A stretch of 64,000 nt of DNA, from positions 27,866 to 91,865 of the IMG/VR virus record IMGVR_UViG_3300030117_004654; one strand, 5' to 3'. The notes under the pieces were generated by a model that saw only the letters and a list, made by a program, of their open reading frames with translations, was not told where the DNA came from and searched no databases. The first letter of the stretch is position 1. Every line of letters begins with the position of its first letter. Made by a program: the position numbers and the translations under genes. Source of the stretch: a virus. This document shows, in pieces, positions 9,478 through 17,237 of this stretch.

Positions 9478-9938
9478 TGTAATTCCTCCTTAATTTCATC
9501 TATCCGTCTTTTTAATTCAGACATTTCTCTTTCTCTAGATGCCCCATACCTTTTGTAATCAACATTATTCTTACGTTTAGTATGTGAATGAACATTTTTA
9601 ATCCTATCATATTCTTTTTGAAGACGTTTTAACTCTCTCATTAACGGGTCACGTTTAGTAGATTCTATTAATTCTCTAGCCCTAACGTCAACATCACTTT
9701 TAAGTGTCTCTGCGGTTTCTAAACTTTTATCCGGTTCAATTCTTTCAAACTTTGTCCATAAACTGGGATTAGTTCTTCCATCAAACGGGTCATCATATAA
9801 ATTAGAAAACCAATATGTTCCATTTATTTTATGAAATAAGTAAACAGTTTTACCTGAAGAATTTGCTAATTTTTGTGCTTCTGCTCTAGTAGAATCTAAA
9901 TCGCTACTTTCTTTTCTAAGAATATCTTCCCAACTCAT
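9474..9938 (-). CDS. Tagged small protein with C-terminal coiled coil
   Basis: 154 aa, MSWEDILRKES at the N terminus. Residues about 20-60 form a compact segment (GKTVYLFHKINGTYWF) reminiscent of a small beta domain; residues 95-154 are a Lys/Arg/Glu heptad-type coiled coil. Overlaps both neighbours by four bases. Function unknown. Confidence 0.75.
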   Translation of the reverse strand: MSWEDILRKESSDLDSTRAEAQKLANSSGKTVYLFHKINGTYWFSNLYDDPFDGRTNPSLWTKFERIEPDKSLETAETLKSDVDVRARELIESTKRDPLMRELKRLQKEYDRIKNVHSHTKRKNNVDYKRYGASREREMSELKRRIDEIKEELQ

Positions 9939-10597
9939 TGTAACTTCCTTTCCATTTCTTTCTTAACATCTAACCAGACATTAGGGTGTTGTTGAGCCAA
10001 GACTTCTTTAACAATTTGCATCTGTGCAATAACAATAGTATCCTGTCTTTTGTGAATAAGTTTACCTTTGAATTCCATAAGGTATTTTAGGCTCTCTCTA
10101 ACTTCTCTCGCTAACTTAGTTAATGAGTCAATCTGTTTAGCGTCTAAAACTTCCTCTTGGAAAATCTCATCTAATTTAATATCTAATTTCTGAATGTTCT
10201 TTGAAAGTAATTCAATTTCATCTAACTCTTTCTTAGCAATAATAGTGGCTGCTGATTTCTGAACAACAGGTTGAAGGTGACTTTTCATGTGAACTGCAAT
10301 TTGTTCTCTTGTTGTCCCTAATGTTTCTGCAAGAGCCTTTGAAGATAAAGTCCCATCTTTAACTCCTTTTTCAAAAATATCTCTCATAGGGTGAGTGCAA
10401 ACTTTACATCGAGGATTAGCCTTTTCTTCATATTCTCCAATATGATTCCTTAAATGTCTACTTGATACACCTGAAGGCCAACCCATTTTTTTATCTAATT
10501 CATCAGGTGTAATAGATAAAGAATTTAACGAATTTTCTAATTCTTCTCTGTCATCATGTTGACAAAGGCGACAATGCTTACGGGTTTTCTTACTCAT
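9935..10597 (-). CDS. Duplicated zinc/HTH DNA-binding protein with coiled coil
   Basis: 220 aa without the tag. Two related N-terminal units each have a CxxC followed about 35-40 residues later by an HxxxH: first CRLC...HLRNH, second CKVCTH...HMKSH. Between them lie helix-turn-helix-like segments (SSKALAETLGTTREQIAVHM). Residues 120-220 are helical and charged. The layout suits a sequence-specific DNA-binding protein that multimerises; a small terminase or a regulator of this operon are possibilities, neither proven. ATGA overlaps on both sides. Confidence 0.55.
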   Translation of the reverse strand: MSKKTRKHCRLCQHDDREELENSLNSLSITPDELDKKMGWPSGVSSRHLRNHIGEYEEKANPRCKVCTHPMRDIFEKGVKDGTLSSKALAETLGTTREQIAVHMKSHLQPVVQKSAATIIAKKELDEIELLSKNIQKLDIKLDEIFQEEVLDAKQIDSLTKLAREVRESLKYLMEFKGKLIHKRQDTIVIAQMQIVKEVLAQQHPNVWLDVKKEMERKLQ

Positions 10598-10740
10598 TCG
10601 TGGTCCACCTTTACAATAAATTTAGCAATCTTCATTAATTTGTTCCAACCCTCTTCATCATCATTATCAAAATGTTCAAGCAATAAACTAATATGACCAC
10701 GCAATTCTTTATTTGCTTTACAATAATCCATTTTACTCAT
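10594..10740 (-). CDS. Small hypothetical protein
   Basis: 48 aa (MSKMDYCKANKELRG...). Both ends overlap neighbouring genes by four bases, which is the main support. Helical and acidic in the middle. No family recognised. Confidence 0.6.
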   Translation of the reverse strand: MSKMDYCKANKELRGHISLLLEHFDNDDEEGWNKLMKIAKFIVKVDHE

Positions 10741-12014
10741 AAGTAATCTCTCCATAAATGTTGTGACCATGATTTTTTAACATTACCTCCACCTTCAGGC
10801 GGTTCATCAGGTAATGCCCATCTTGGAATAGTTAGCCCTTCTTGCTTTGCTCGTTTTAATTCAGCATTAAATAATTCCTTTCTTTTTTCTTGGACTCTAG
10901 CAGCATCGAACAAAAATATACCTGTCTTCCCATCGTGCTTGAAAGTATCTAAAGTATAACGACCTAAATCCATTTGAGAAATAATAGTTCTAATTAATGA
11001 ATTAGAAATCCCTTGAATATAAAATGATTCTAATTGTCCTGCCAAATCTGCATTACCTGAAGCACGTAAAACCAAGTCACTTAGTTTTTCATCATTAGGG
11101 TCAATAATAAATTTAGTTTCCATTAACTTACGACGGTAAGCATTAAAGTTAATCTGCAATCTTTTGAATGGGGCATTAGCACTATGATAAACTGATTGGT
11201 CTTTAAGAATAACTTGCATTGTTTCAATTACTGCTGGAACTTGTTGTAATAATTCCCTTTGTCCTCTACCTTTAATCTGTAATTCTTCTAAAGGTTGTTC
11301 CTCAATCTCTTCTTCAAGTTTTCTCAATAAAGGTAATAGCCCTGTTGTAATAACATCACCGTCACCATCTGCAAAAAGGGCTTGCCAAAAAGGAGGCTTT
11401 GCTGTATTAGGACTTCTCTTAATCCAATCATCACCCATTTCAATATTAGGCTCATTTTTACCTTTAACTTCCTCTCTATACTTTACATAGGTAGGAGTTC
11501 TATAATGACCATAAACAGTTTCCCATTCATCTACACCATCAGCAGTTAAAGATTTAGGAACAGTAAATGGAATATTTCTAGGATTAGTTTTCTCATCTCT
11601 CTCAATCTCTTCTAAATCTTCAATGAAATCTTCTATCGCTAAAAGTTCCTTTGTCTTAAATGCATGAACATCCCCAATCATTTCCATTACTGAATCAATA
11701 ATATCCATAGAACCCTGTCTTTCAGGTTGTCCGGCTCTTTGATAACCACTATCAATATGTCTAGTAATATGTTCTAACAAACTCCTACTACCATGTTTAC
11801 CTGTAACACCAATAGAGTTCATAGTCTTACTTCTACAAGTATTATACCATGCAGTAATTTCTTTTTTAATTTTATTTAAAGAACTAGTAGTAATAACTTT
11901 TACTTTATCGCCACTATCTAATGTTTCTTCAGCAGCACCTTTCTTAGCCTTCTTAGTAGACTTTACAATAAAGTCCTCTAAAGCATAAGACTTTAGAACT
12001 TGTTGCCATGCCAT
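10737..12014 (-). CDS. Tagged virion-type protein with a second tag-like end
   Basis: 425 aa from the ATG at 12014 (MAWQQVLKSYA); the ATG at 12023 would add three residues in front of the tag. Mostly helical, with an acidic stretch near residue 135 and a defined C-terminal domain. The last 15 residues contain KKSWSQHLWRD, which resembles the tag again. No catalytic motif. Position and size suggest a structural or internal virion protein. Confidence 0.72.
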   Translation of the reverse strand: MAWQQVLKSYALEDFIVKSTKKAKKGAAEETLDSGDKVKVITTSSLNKIKKEITAWYNTCRSKTMNSIGVTGKHGSRSLLEHITRHIDSGYQRAGQPERQGSMDIIDSVMEMIGDVHAFKTKELLAIEDFIEDLEEIERDEKTNPRNIPFTVPKSLTADGVDEWETVYGHYRTPTYVKYREEVKGKNEPNIEMGDDWIKRSPNTAKPPFWQALFADGDGDVITTGLLPLLRKLEEEIEEQPLEELQIKGRGQRELLQQVPAVIETMQVILKDQSVYHSANAPFKRLQINFNAYRRKLMETKFIIDPNDEKLSDLVLRASGNADLAGQLESFYIQGISNSLIRTIISQMDLGRYTLDTFKHDGKTGIFLFDAARVQEKRKELFNAELKRAKQEGLTIPRWALPDEPPEGGGNVKKSWSQHLWRDYL

Positions 12015-12019
12015 AATAA

Positions 12020-12280
12020 TCACTCAAATCCTTCATACATACTACAATAACCTTTTTCATTAACATCAACAAAATTTAATTGACATTCTCCATAGGCATT
12101 ATGTTTACAGGTTCTTGCTTCACACTTTCTAACCTTACATTTATCTTTTCCACCAAAACCTGCTTTTTGGTTTTTGGGTGGTTTATCATAAGATGCTGCT
12201 TTATCTTCTCTACGTTGACGCATCTCACGTAAATCATATTCACGTTCAGATTTTGGGTGCAATTGTTCTTTCCAACTCAT
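12020..12280 (-). CDS. Cys-rich small protein, DUF1540-like
   Basis: 86 aa beginning MSWKEQLHPKS, a weaker tag. The C-terminal half has the pattern C-x4-C-x4-C-x7-C-x13-C with CKHNAYGEC, which matches the DUF1540 type of small Cys-rich module (probably metal binding). The N-terminal half is Arg/Lys-rich. Overlaps both neighbours. Confidence 0.6.
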   Translation of the reverse strand: MSWKEQLHPKSEREYDLREMRQRREDKAASYDKPPKNQKAGFGGKDKCKVRKCEARTCKHNAYGECQLNFVDVNEKGYCSMYEGFE

Positions 12281-12564
12281 ATTACACCACCTGTCCTAGT
12301 TACTTCATAAACCACTTTATTATCACCTTGTGATTTTAATTTAAAATGATATACTTCATAATAATCTCTACTCTCTTCTTCAATTTTAAATTCCTTAATA
12401 GGTTTACCTTTTTTCGCTCTCACAATTTTATCGGCTTTACCTTCTACGCCACTAAAAAGTCCCTCTTCAATTGGATTATTTCTATCATATACCCATTCTC
12501 CGATTGCACCTTTAGGGCCGGGTTTAAAATTAATTCTTGATTTTAATATGTCTTCCCAACTCAT
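12277..12564 (-). CDS. Tagged small beta-rich protein
   Basis: 95 aa from the ATG at 12564, giving MSWEDILKSRINF; the preceding GGTGATTAAA is a suitable ribosome site. A longer frame from 12612 would place 16 residues ahead of the tag and is not favoured. The C-terminal half looks like beta strands (YYEVYHFKLKSQG). No family recognised. Confidence 0.72.
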   Translation of the reverse strand: MSWEDILKSRINFKPGPKGAIGEWVYDRNNPIEEGLFSGVEGKADKIVRAKKGKPIKEFKIEEESRDYYEVYHFKLKSQGDNKVVYEVTRTGGVI

Positions 12565-12565
12565 T

Positions 12566-12913
12566 TTAATCACCAATTCTATCATATAGTGGCTGAATAT
12601 CTTCTTCAGCATGATTAAGACCTATTATTGGATAGTCTATTGTTTCCATTGGTAATGTAGCAAAATTTTCTAATTCCCTCATAATTTTTTTTATTTTATT
12701 CACATCATTAATTGGGTCTAATTTGTAAAGTGGATTTGTTATTTTATCAAATTGTTTCGCCCAATAAGCATCGCTACCATCTGAATACATTTCAAACGTT
12801 TGAATGCCATAACCTTCAAGTTCATTGTAGAGCCAATCCTTCCAAAGTTTTCTTATCATTTCCTCCAATGGAGGATATTCGGCATCTGTTTTCAATATAT
12901 CCTTCCAACTCAT
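12566..12913 (-). CDS. Tagged acidic protein
   Basis: 115 aa, MSWKDILKTDA at the N terminus. Trp- and Tyr-containing helical body, acidic overall, ending GD. No family recognised. One base separates it from the next gene. Confidence 0.73.
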   Translation of the reverse strand: MSWKDILKTDAEYPPLEEMIRKLWKDWLYNELEGYGIQTFEMYSDGSDAYWAKQFDKITNPLYKLDPINDVNKIKKIMRELENFATLPMETIDYPIIGLNHAEEDIQPLYDRIGD

Positions 12914-12914
12914 T

Positions 12915-14429
12915 TCAATCCCTCCAAAAATCTAATTCTTTAGGAACAATCAACTGTTCGTTTTCTTCTTCCTTTTTAGTTTTCTTTTTCTTTTTTCCAA
13001 CTACTTTATTGTTTATTAATCCGGGTGTTGAATTAGAAGCAGTTACAGGACCACCTTGTTTAAGAGCATCAAACCATGATTTTTCCATATTCTCCACATC
13101 ATCTTTTCTTCTTCCTCTATGTCCTCTTACAGGTCCACGCTGTTTCATTCTAATAGCCGCCTTACGCCTTTTTTCTTGTTCATCCTTAGTTCTTACTCTT
13201 TCTTCTTGTTTATCCGTGTCTGCTAAAAACTGTTGATAATTTTGTTGAATGGATGATAAACGAGATTTTTCTTTTTCTTTTTGTTCTCTATAATATCTAT
13301 CTCTTTTTTCTTGTTCTTCTCGCTTTTTACGTGCCAATCTTCTTTCAGATATTTCTGATAATTTTTTAGCATACTTGTCTAAATCTTGAGAAGAAGGTAA
13401 ACTATCACTTAACATCTTTTCATATTTTTCAAGAGCAGGTTGCACTGATTCCATTATTGCTGGTTCAGCAACTCTTTGAATTAAAAGTGTATCAATTAAT
13501 CTCCAAGGAGGGGTTTCATAAAGTTCCCAAAGATTTCTAACAGTAGAATCATCTAATGCTTCTTCATAAGCCTTTTTCCAAAAACCATTGAGAATTTCTA
13601 ATCTTTTTTCTTCTTTAGTAGAGATAGCATTAACAATATCACTTCTATAATATCTACTCTCTAAAGGTAAAAATGAGCCTAACGCACCACCTGTTCTAGT
13701 GAGTATTATATTAATATTTGACTCATGTTGTTTTCTGTTATCATCAGCCATTTTTTGAGACTTAGAAAGAAAATCCTGCATAGCAATTTTAACCCTACCT
13801 TTGCTAGAACCAACAAAGCGAAGAATTCTTGGGGAAGACTTAAGTGCATAATCCTTTAATGATTTCATATCATTAATACCTTTTGCTTCTTTTTCTGCCT
13901 CATGCTTTGCTCGCTTCTCTGTATCTAAAGCACCAATATTTCCGGGATGAAGAGGTTCTCTTTCTGGATATTTTCTTCTTTGACCCTGCATTATTTCTCT
14001 ACTTGGTTTAATAATATATTCAGTTGCATCAGGAAACTTATCACCTAATTGTGCTTCAATTTCAGATTTAACTTGAGCCTGTCTTTGTTTTCTAGGAACT
14101 TCAAATTTATAACCTGCGCGGATTAATTTCTGGTGTAAACTATCTTTACCTCTAGCGCGAGTAATAGGTCTATTTGTAACAAACTTAAAACCCCAATCAA
14201 GGTTCTTTTTAGCACCTCTCGGTGATTCAGTTAAAACCCCTTCTTCAGTAATTACTGCGGGGTCAACTTTTTGAATAGTGGGTCCACGAATAATACGAAT
14301 ATCTTCTTCACCTCTATCCCATGATTCTAGAATACTAATTAACACTTCTGGATTATATTCAAAATTAACTCTACGGCTCTTTTCGTCAAATTCAACAAGA
14401 GGTCTTTTAATAATATTTTCCCAACTCAT
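12915..14429 (-). CDS. Tagged long coiled-coil protein with an internal tag copy
   Basis: 504 aa beginning MSWENIIKRPL. The region from about 345 to 440 is a Lys/Arg/Glu/Gln coiled coil. Near residue 452 the sequence MEKSWFDALKQGG recurs to the tag theme inside the protein, followed by a basic Lys-rich patch (GKKKKKTKKEEE) and the end LDFWRD. The internal copy after a long coiled coil suggests a second docking site or a processing product. Function unknown; internal head or scaffold role is a guess. Confidence 0.72.
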   Translation of the reverse strand: MSWENIIKRPLVEFDEKSRRVNFEYNPEVLISILESWDRGEEDIRIIRGPTIQKVDPAVITEEGVLTESPRGAKKNLDWGFKFVTNRPITRARGKDSLHQKLIRAGYKFEVPRKQRQAQVKSEIEAQLGDKFPDATEYIIKPSREIMQGQRRKYPEREPLHPGNIGALDTEKRAKHEAEKEAKGINDMKSLKDYALKSSPRILRFVGSSKGRVKIAMQDFLSKSQKMADDNRKQHESNINIILTRTGGALGSFLPLESRYYRSDIVNAISTKEEKRLEILNGFWKKAYEEALDDSTVRNLWELYETPPWRLIDTLLIQRVAEPAIMESVQPALEKYEKMLSDSLPSSQDLDKYAKKLSEISERRLARKKREEQEKRDRYYREQKEKEKSRLSSIQQNYQQFLADTDKQEERVRTKDEQEKRRKAAIRMKQRGPVRGHRGRRKDDVENMEKSWFDALKQGGPVTASNSTPGLINNKVVGKKKKKTKKEEENEQLIVPKELDFWRD

Positions 14430-15070
14430 TTCTTACCACCTTTTATTCTTAAGATTCTATTTTTAAATGTAAGGGTTAAAAAGTTCCATTTTCTTTCCGC
14501 TTCCTGCCCAATAACATTTGCTAAATTTCTTTGAATAGGTTTTAATTCAAATCTTAACAAATCTTCAACCATATCTTCAATGCGACCCATCATATCATAA
14601 TTGTCTTTCAATTCTGCATATTTTAAATTCTTCTCACTAGAATAGGCAAACAACTCTTCCATAAATAACATTTCAGTATAATCGCCAACTAATCTTTTTA
14701 ACTCTTTTTGGCTACTAACAAAATTGTTAACATCTACATCTTTAACTAATTTTTTTAATTCCTTCTCAAACTTATTATATCTAGGTTGCATTTCACTTGC
14801 CATAGCCTGATGAGTAACTTCATGTGTATCTATATCAATTAGTAATTCAATAAAATCATCAATATCATTTGCGGTAACACCATCTTCTATTACACTTTCC
14901 CATACATTATCTAAAAATACTACCGCCCTATCTGTTTTTTCATCATATACCCCTAAAGATACAATAGGTTCTTTTGCAGTAGTGTTTGGATTAGTATCAT
15001 ATATTCCATCTTTTCTATCTAATTCACGTAATGATGTAGAAAGTTCAGCCTTCAATATATCTGTCCACAA
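14426..15070 (-). CDS. Tagged HExxH metalloprotease-like protein, TTG start
   Basis: 214 aa starting at a TTG (15070) preceded by GGTGAT; the first residues MWTDILKAEL match the tag, which fixes the start. HEVTH occupies residues 83-87, and E139-L-F-A-Y143 supplies the downstream ExxAY glutamate. This is the gluzincin zinc-protease arrangement also seen at 38-676, but here about 50 residues separate the two parts. The body is helical. Likely a protease acting on virion or host proteins; catalytic activity is inferred. Confidence 0.58.
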   Translation of the reverse strand: MWTDILKAELSTSLRELDRKDGIYDTNPNTTAKEPIVSLGVYDEKTDRAVVFLDNVWESVIEDGVTANDIDDFIELLIDIDTHEVTHQAMASEMQPRYNKFEKELKKLVKDVDVNNFVSSQKELKRLVGDYTEMLFMEELFAYSSEKNLKYAELKDNYDMMGRIEDMVEDLLRFELKPIQRNLANVIGQEAERKWNFLTLTFKNRILRIKGGKK

Positions 15071-15100
15071 AATATCACCAAATTTTTGGGGGAAATTTTT

Positions 15101-15418
15101 TTAAACAGGATGTTTTCCTACTTTAATTATACACGACATATACATATCGGACAATTTTCTAAATTTTTCTAAACTAGGATGAGTATAATCTTCTGTCATA
15201 TGGTCTTTGTATGCCGGAGGGTCATATTCACCTGTACGAGTATTAAAGGAATATTTATCATCCCATTCAATTAGGAAATCTTCAATATTACCCCATACTT
15301 TTTCAGCACCTTCAAGAGTTAAATCATGATTCGTATTAAACATTTTATTATATTCAGTAATAAGTTGTTTTTCACAAGGTCCGAATTCTTCATTTTTAAG
15401 TATATCCATCCAATTCAT
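15101..15418 (-). CDS. Tagged small protein, first gene of the left arm
   Basis: 105 aa beginning MNWMDILKNEEFG. It is the first gene of the minus-strand run that ends beyond base 1, so the promoter for the tagged arm should lie just upstream, between 15419 and about 15600. No family recognised. Confidence 0.73.
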   Translation of the reverse strand: MNWMDILKNEEFGPCEKQLITEYNKMFNTNHDLTLEGAEKVWGNIEDFLIEWDDKYSFNTRTGEYDPPAYKDHMTEDYTHPSLEKFRKLSDMYMSCIIKVGKHPV

Positions 15419-15511
15419 CTAAAATCACCTTTATTTCTCAAAATTTGGGCTGTAATTTATGAGGCACTAGCAAAAATTTTTTTAAGTTAATTATTCTATT
15501 TCCAGTATAAG

Positions 15512-15582
15512 AACTAATGTTTATAAGAACGTAGTTTAAAAGTAAAGATTATAATCATTATATTTGAAAGTAAACATTAGTT
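15512..15582. repeat. 12-bp perfect inverted repeat
   Basis: AACTAATGTTTA at 15512-15523 is matched by its exact reverse complement TAAACATTAGTT at 15571-15582, with 47 bases between. The spacing is too long for a simple terminator; paired operator half-sites for a regulator of the left arm are the plausible reading. Confidence 0.6.
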
Positions 15583-15857
15583 TAATCATATTTAATGTTG
15601 GAATACTTGTAATGGTATGCAAACCTTATGGCCGAAGTTTGTTTTAAAGTTAACTTAATAAGTGTTTAATATAAACAATACGTGTAATATAATATAAATG
15701 TATAATGCACATTTGCCATAAGTGATACGACTTACAGTATGCGATATTGACTACCCTTCATATAGTCTTGCATAATACAGACAATATTTTATGTGCAAAA
15801 TAGCAAATAAGTCATTATTCCGCATTAATTTTAATTAAATAAAAAATCGGTGCAAAG

Positions 15858-15865
15858 CATATGGT
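15858..15865. promoter_or_regulatory. CATATGGT palindrome element, copy 1
   Basis: GCATATGGTTGTGTAAA. The bases after the core match copy 7 (GGTTGTaAA). Lacks the CTTTGG arm, so it is a degenerate copy. Confidence 0.45.
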
Positions 15866-15900
15866 TGTGTAAAACCTCATTTAATTTAATATACTGCTAT

Positions 15901-15923
15901 CATATGGTAATGTATTAACTTTG
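15901..15923. promoter_or_regulatory. CATATGGT palindrome element, copy 2
   Basis: CATATGGTAATG is followed by AACTTTGGGAAATA, the same right arm (ACTTTGG then AATA-like) seen in copies 3 and 4. Confidence 0.5.
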
Positions 15924-15950
15924 GGAAATACAATATTGCCCCGAAGGGCG

Positions 15951-16124
15951 TTATTTACAAGGATATCTTAAATCCTCTATCCGACCTCTAAATCGTTTAG
16001 GGTCGAAATTATAGTTATCAGTACCAAACATATTAACAAAAAATGTTATTGTTCGGTCTGAAGCGTCACTAAACGCTAATGTTTCAGCAATTGCCTCATA
16101 ATGCCGTCGTTGGAATTTACTCAT
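15951..16124 (-). CDS. Small conserved viral-type protein
   Basis: 57 aa from the ATG at 16124 (MSKFQRRHYEAIAETL). The start shares bases with the preceding stop (TAATG), and GGAGG lies just upstream. The opening F-x-R-R-H-Y-x-x-I-A pattern is one I associate with small proteins of unknown function found in many tailed viruses. No catalytic motif. Confidence 0.6.
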   Translation of the reverse strand: MSKFQRRHYEAIAETLAFSDASDRTITFFVNMFGTDNYNFDPKRFRGRIEDLRYPCK

Positions 16125-16243
16125 TAGTATTCCTCCACGCATTCAATACAGGCAAATTCGCCATCCCAGAGATAACCACCTTCAAGGTGAACTTCTATCT
16201 CTTTTCCGCAATTAGCGCATTCACAGTCATAACTTGTTGTCAT
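16124..16243 (-). CDS. Micro zinc-binding protein
   Basis: 39 aa (MTTSYDCECANCGKEIEV...). Cysteines are arranged C-x-C-x2-C and, near the end, C-x2-C, as in a one-finger zinc ribbon. The start overlaps the upstream gene (ATGA), and the stop overlaps the downstream start. Confidence 0.6.
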   Translation of the reverse strand: MTTSYDCECANCGKEIEVHLEGGYLWDGEFACIECVEEY

Positions 16244-16428
16244 TCTTCTCCCTCCACTTCGTATTCAACTGTTGTTGGCTCATATAGTAATTTAGGCATA
16301 CCTACCTTATCCATATAATTAACGATAGCGTCAACCTGTTGCATATATTTCCAAATTGAACTGCTATACGCCTTCAAATCTGCTTTCGTCATTTCGTGCA
16401 TTTCCTCTACTGTTTTTATTTCATTCAT
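16240..16428 (-). CDS. Small acidic helical protein
   Basis: 62 aa (MNEIKTVEEMHEM...), ending EGEE. A strong AAGGAGG box is seven bases before the ATG. No family recognised. Confidence 0.6.
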   Translation of the reverse strand: MNEIKTVEEMHEMTKADLKAYSSSIWKYMQQVDAIVNYMDKVGMPKLLYEPTTVEYEVEGEE

Positions 16429-16430
16429 AT

Positions 16431-16496
16431 TTACGCCTCCTTAAATTCCCAATAAATCCATTCTTCGTTCTCAATCATCATTATCAATTTGGCCAT
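16431..16496 (-). CDS. Possible 21-residue peptide
   Basis: MAKLIMMIENEEWIYWEFKEA, ending just before the next start; its 3' end supplies the AAGGAGG box of that gene. It could be a leader peptide or chance. Confidence 0.25.
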   Translation of the reverse strand: MAKLIMMIENEEWIYWEFKEA

Positions 16497-16580
16497 TTTA
16501 AAAGCCCCACTGTTCAAAAGGATACATTTTCATTCCTCGGCAATAAGAGCATTATTCAAATAGGTTTAGGGTGCGTGTAA

Positions 16581-16614
16581 CCAAAGTTTACCTTACCATA
16601 TGGTATTACTTTGG
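16581..16614. promoter_or_regulatory. CATATG palindrome element, copy 3 (full form)
   Basis: CCAAAGT at 16581-16587, ACCATATGGT at 16595-16604, ACTTTGG at 16608-16614: a 10-bp perfect palindrome flanked by inverted arms. It lies between the minus-strand micro-genes and the plus-strand genes, so it could control divergent transcription. Confidence 0.65.
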
Positions 16615-16788
16615 AATACCTCACTAAGACATAATGTACAAATCCTCTTTATGCCCGACCGCAATCGGGTCGCTGTGCCTGAATAATTATTTAACCAATA
16701 ATAAGGGATACCTGCCAGATTCTCTAGCGAGAACGCTTCAATGCTAAAATAGTGAGAAGCAAGATTATTTTATAATCGTCATTTAGCG
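16615..16788. other. Region without a clear gene
   Basis: Follows palindrome copy 3. It holds TCTCTAGCGAGA near 16719, a perfect 12-bp palindrome, and is richer in G and C than the surroundings. A leader RNA or small RNA is possible, but I see no specific family. Confidence 0.3.
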
Positions 16789-16908
16789 ATGACCAGCGCA
16801 AACAAAAAAGTAACGATTTTTGGGGTAGTAAAAGTAGCCGTCGATTTCATTGGCCAAGAATGGAATTGGGGTTCGGTGAAATTTAGGGGATATGCTACCA
16901 AGGCATAA
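16789..16908 (+). CDS. Small hypothetical protein
   Basis: 39 aa (MTSANKKVTIFGVVKV...), a basic N terminus followed by beta-type strands. It ends in TAATG, sharing a base with the next ATG. No strong ribosome site. Base composition is less AT-rich than typical genes here. Confidence 0.45.
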   Translation: MTSANKKVTIFGVVKVAVDFIGQEWNWGSVKFRGYATKA

Positions 16909-17058
16909 TGAACCTCAGCACTTATTTCCTGAGCATGAAGTAAAACTGTTCATTATATTCCACAGTGGGAAGAAAGAGAGTTAAAAGGCGATATTGTAAT
17001 AATAGACGACGAAGATTTATGCCCTAGTAAATTGTTGGTAACAGAAGTAGATGATTAG
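16908..17058 (+). pseudogene. Frameshifted small gene
   Basis: The ATG at 16908 opens only 11 codons (MNLSTYFLSMK). From 16939 a different frame is open for 39 codons to the TAG at 17056 and reads like real protein (HYIPQWEERELKGDIVIID...), but it has no start codon. The TAG overlaps the ATG of the next gene (ATGATTAG). A +1 slip or one missing base near 16935-16945 would join the parts into one coupled gene. Confidence 0.4.
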
Positions 17059-17200
17059 ATGGCCATTCATTGAAGACGCAATTGAAGACGCATACCTAGT
17101 ATTCGGTATTAGCAAAAAAAGCAAACCTCTCGGACTTCCTTTTCTATTCTTAAGGCCCCATGCAGCCTTCTTGGGAAAGCCTCCCTTAATGTCTATTTAG
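17051..17200 (+). CDS. Small hypothetical protein
   Basis: 49 aa (MIRWPFIEDAIEDAY...), with a Leu/Phe/Pro-rich centre. Its start overlaps the stop of the preceding frame, suggesting coupling. No family recognised. Confidence 0.4.
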   Translation: MIRWPFIEDAIEDAYLVFGISKKSKPLGLPFLFLRPHAAFLGKPPLMSI

Positions 17201-17223
17201 CGATAGATGAGTAAAAGATGTGG

Positions 17224-17237
17224 CATTATGCATAATG
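17224..17237. repeat. 14-bp perfect palindrome CATTATGCATAATG
   Basis: A self-complementary ATGCAT-centred palindrome upstream of the gene at 17301. Related ATGCAT-centred palindromes occur at 18300-18323 and 18877-18892. Confidence 0.5.

Larger units (their letters stand above)
15419..15950. other. Intergenic region upstream of the left arm
   Basis: No convincing gene. Very AT-rich. It contains a 12-bp inverted repeat (15512-15523 with 15571-15582) and, toward its right end, two copies of the CATATGGT palindrome. The start of the minus-strand tagged operon is at its left end, so promoter and operator signals are expected here. Confidence 0.6.
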
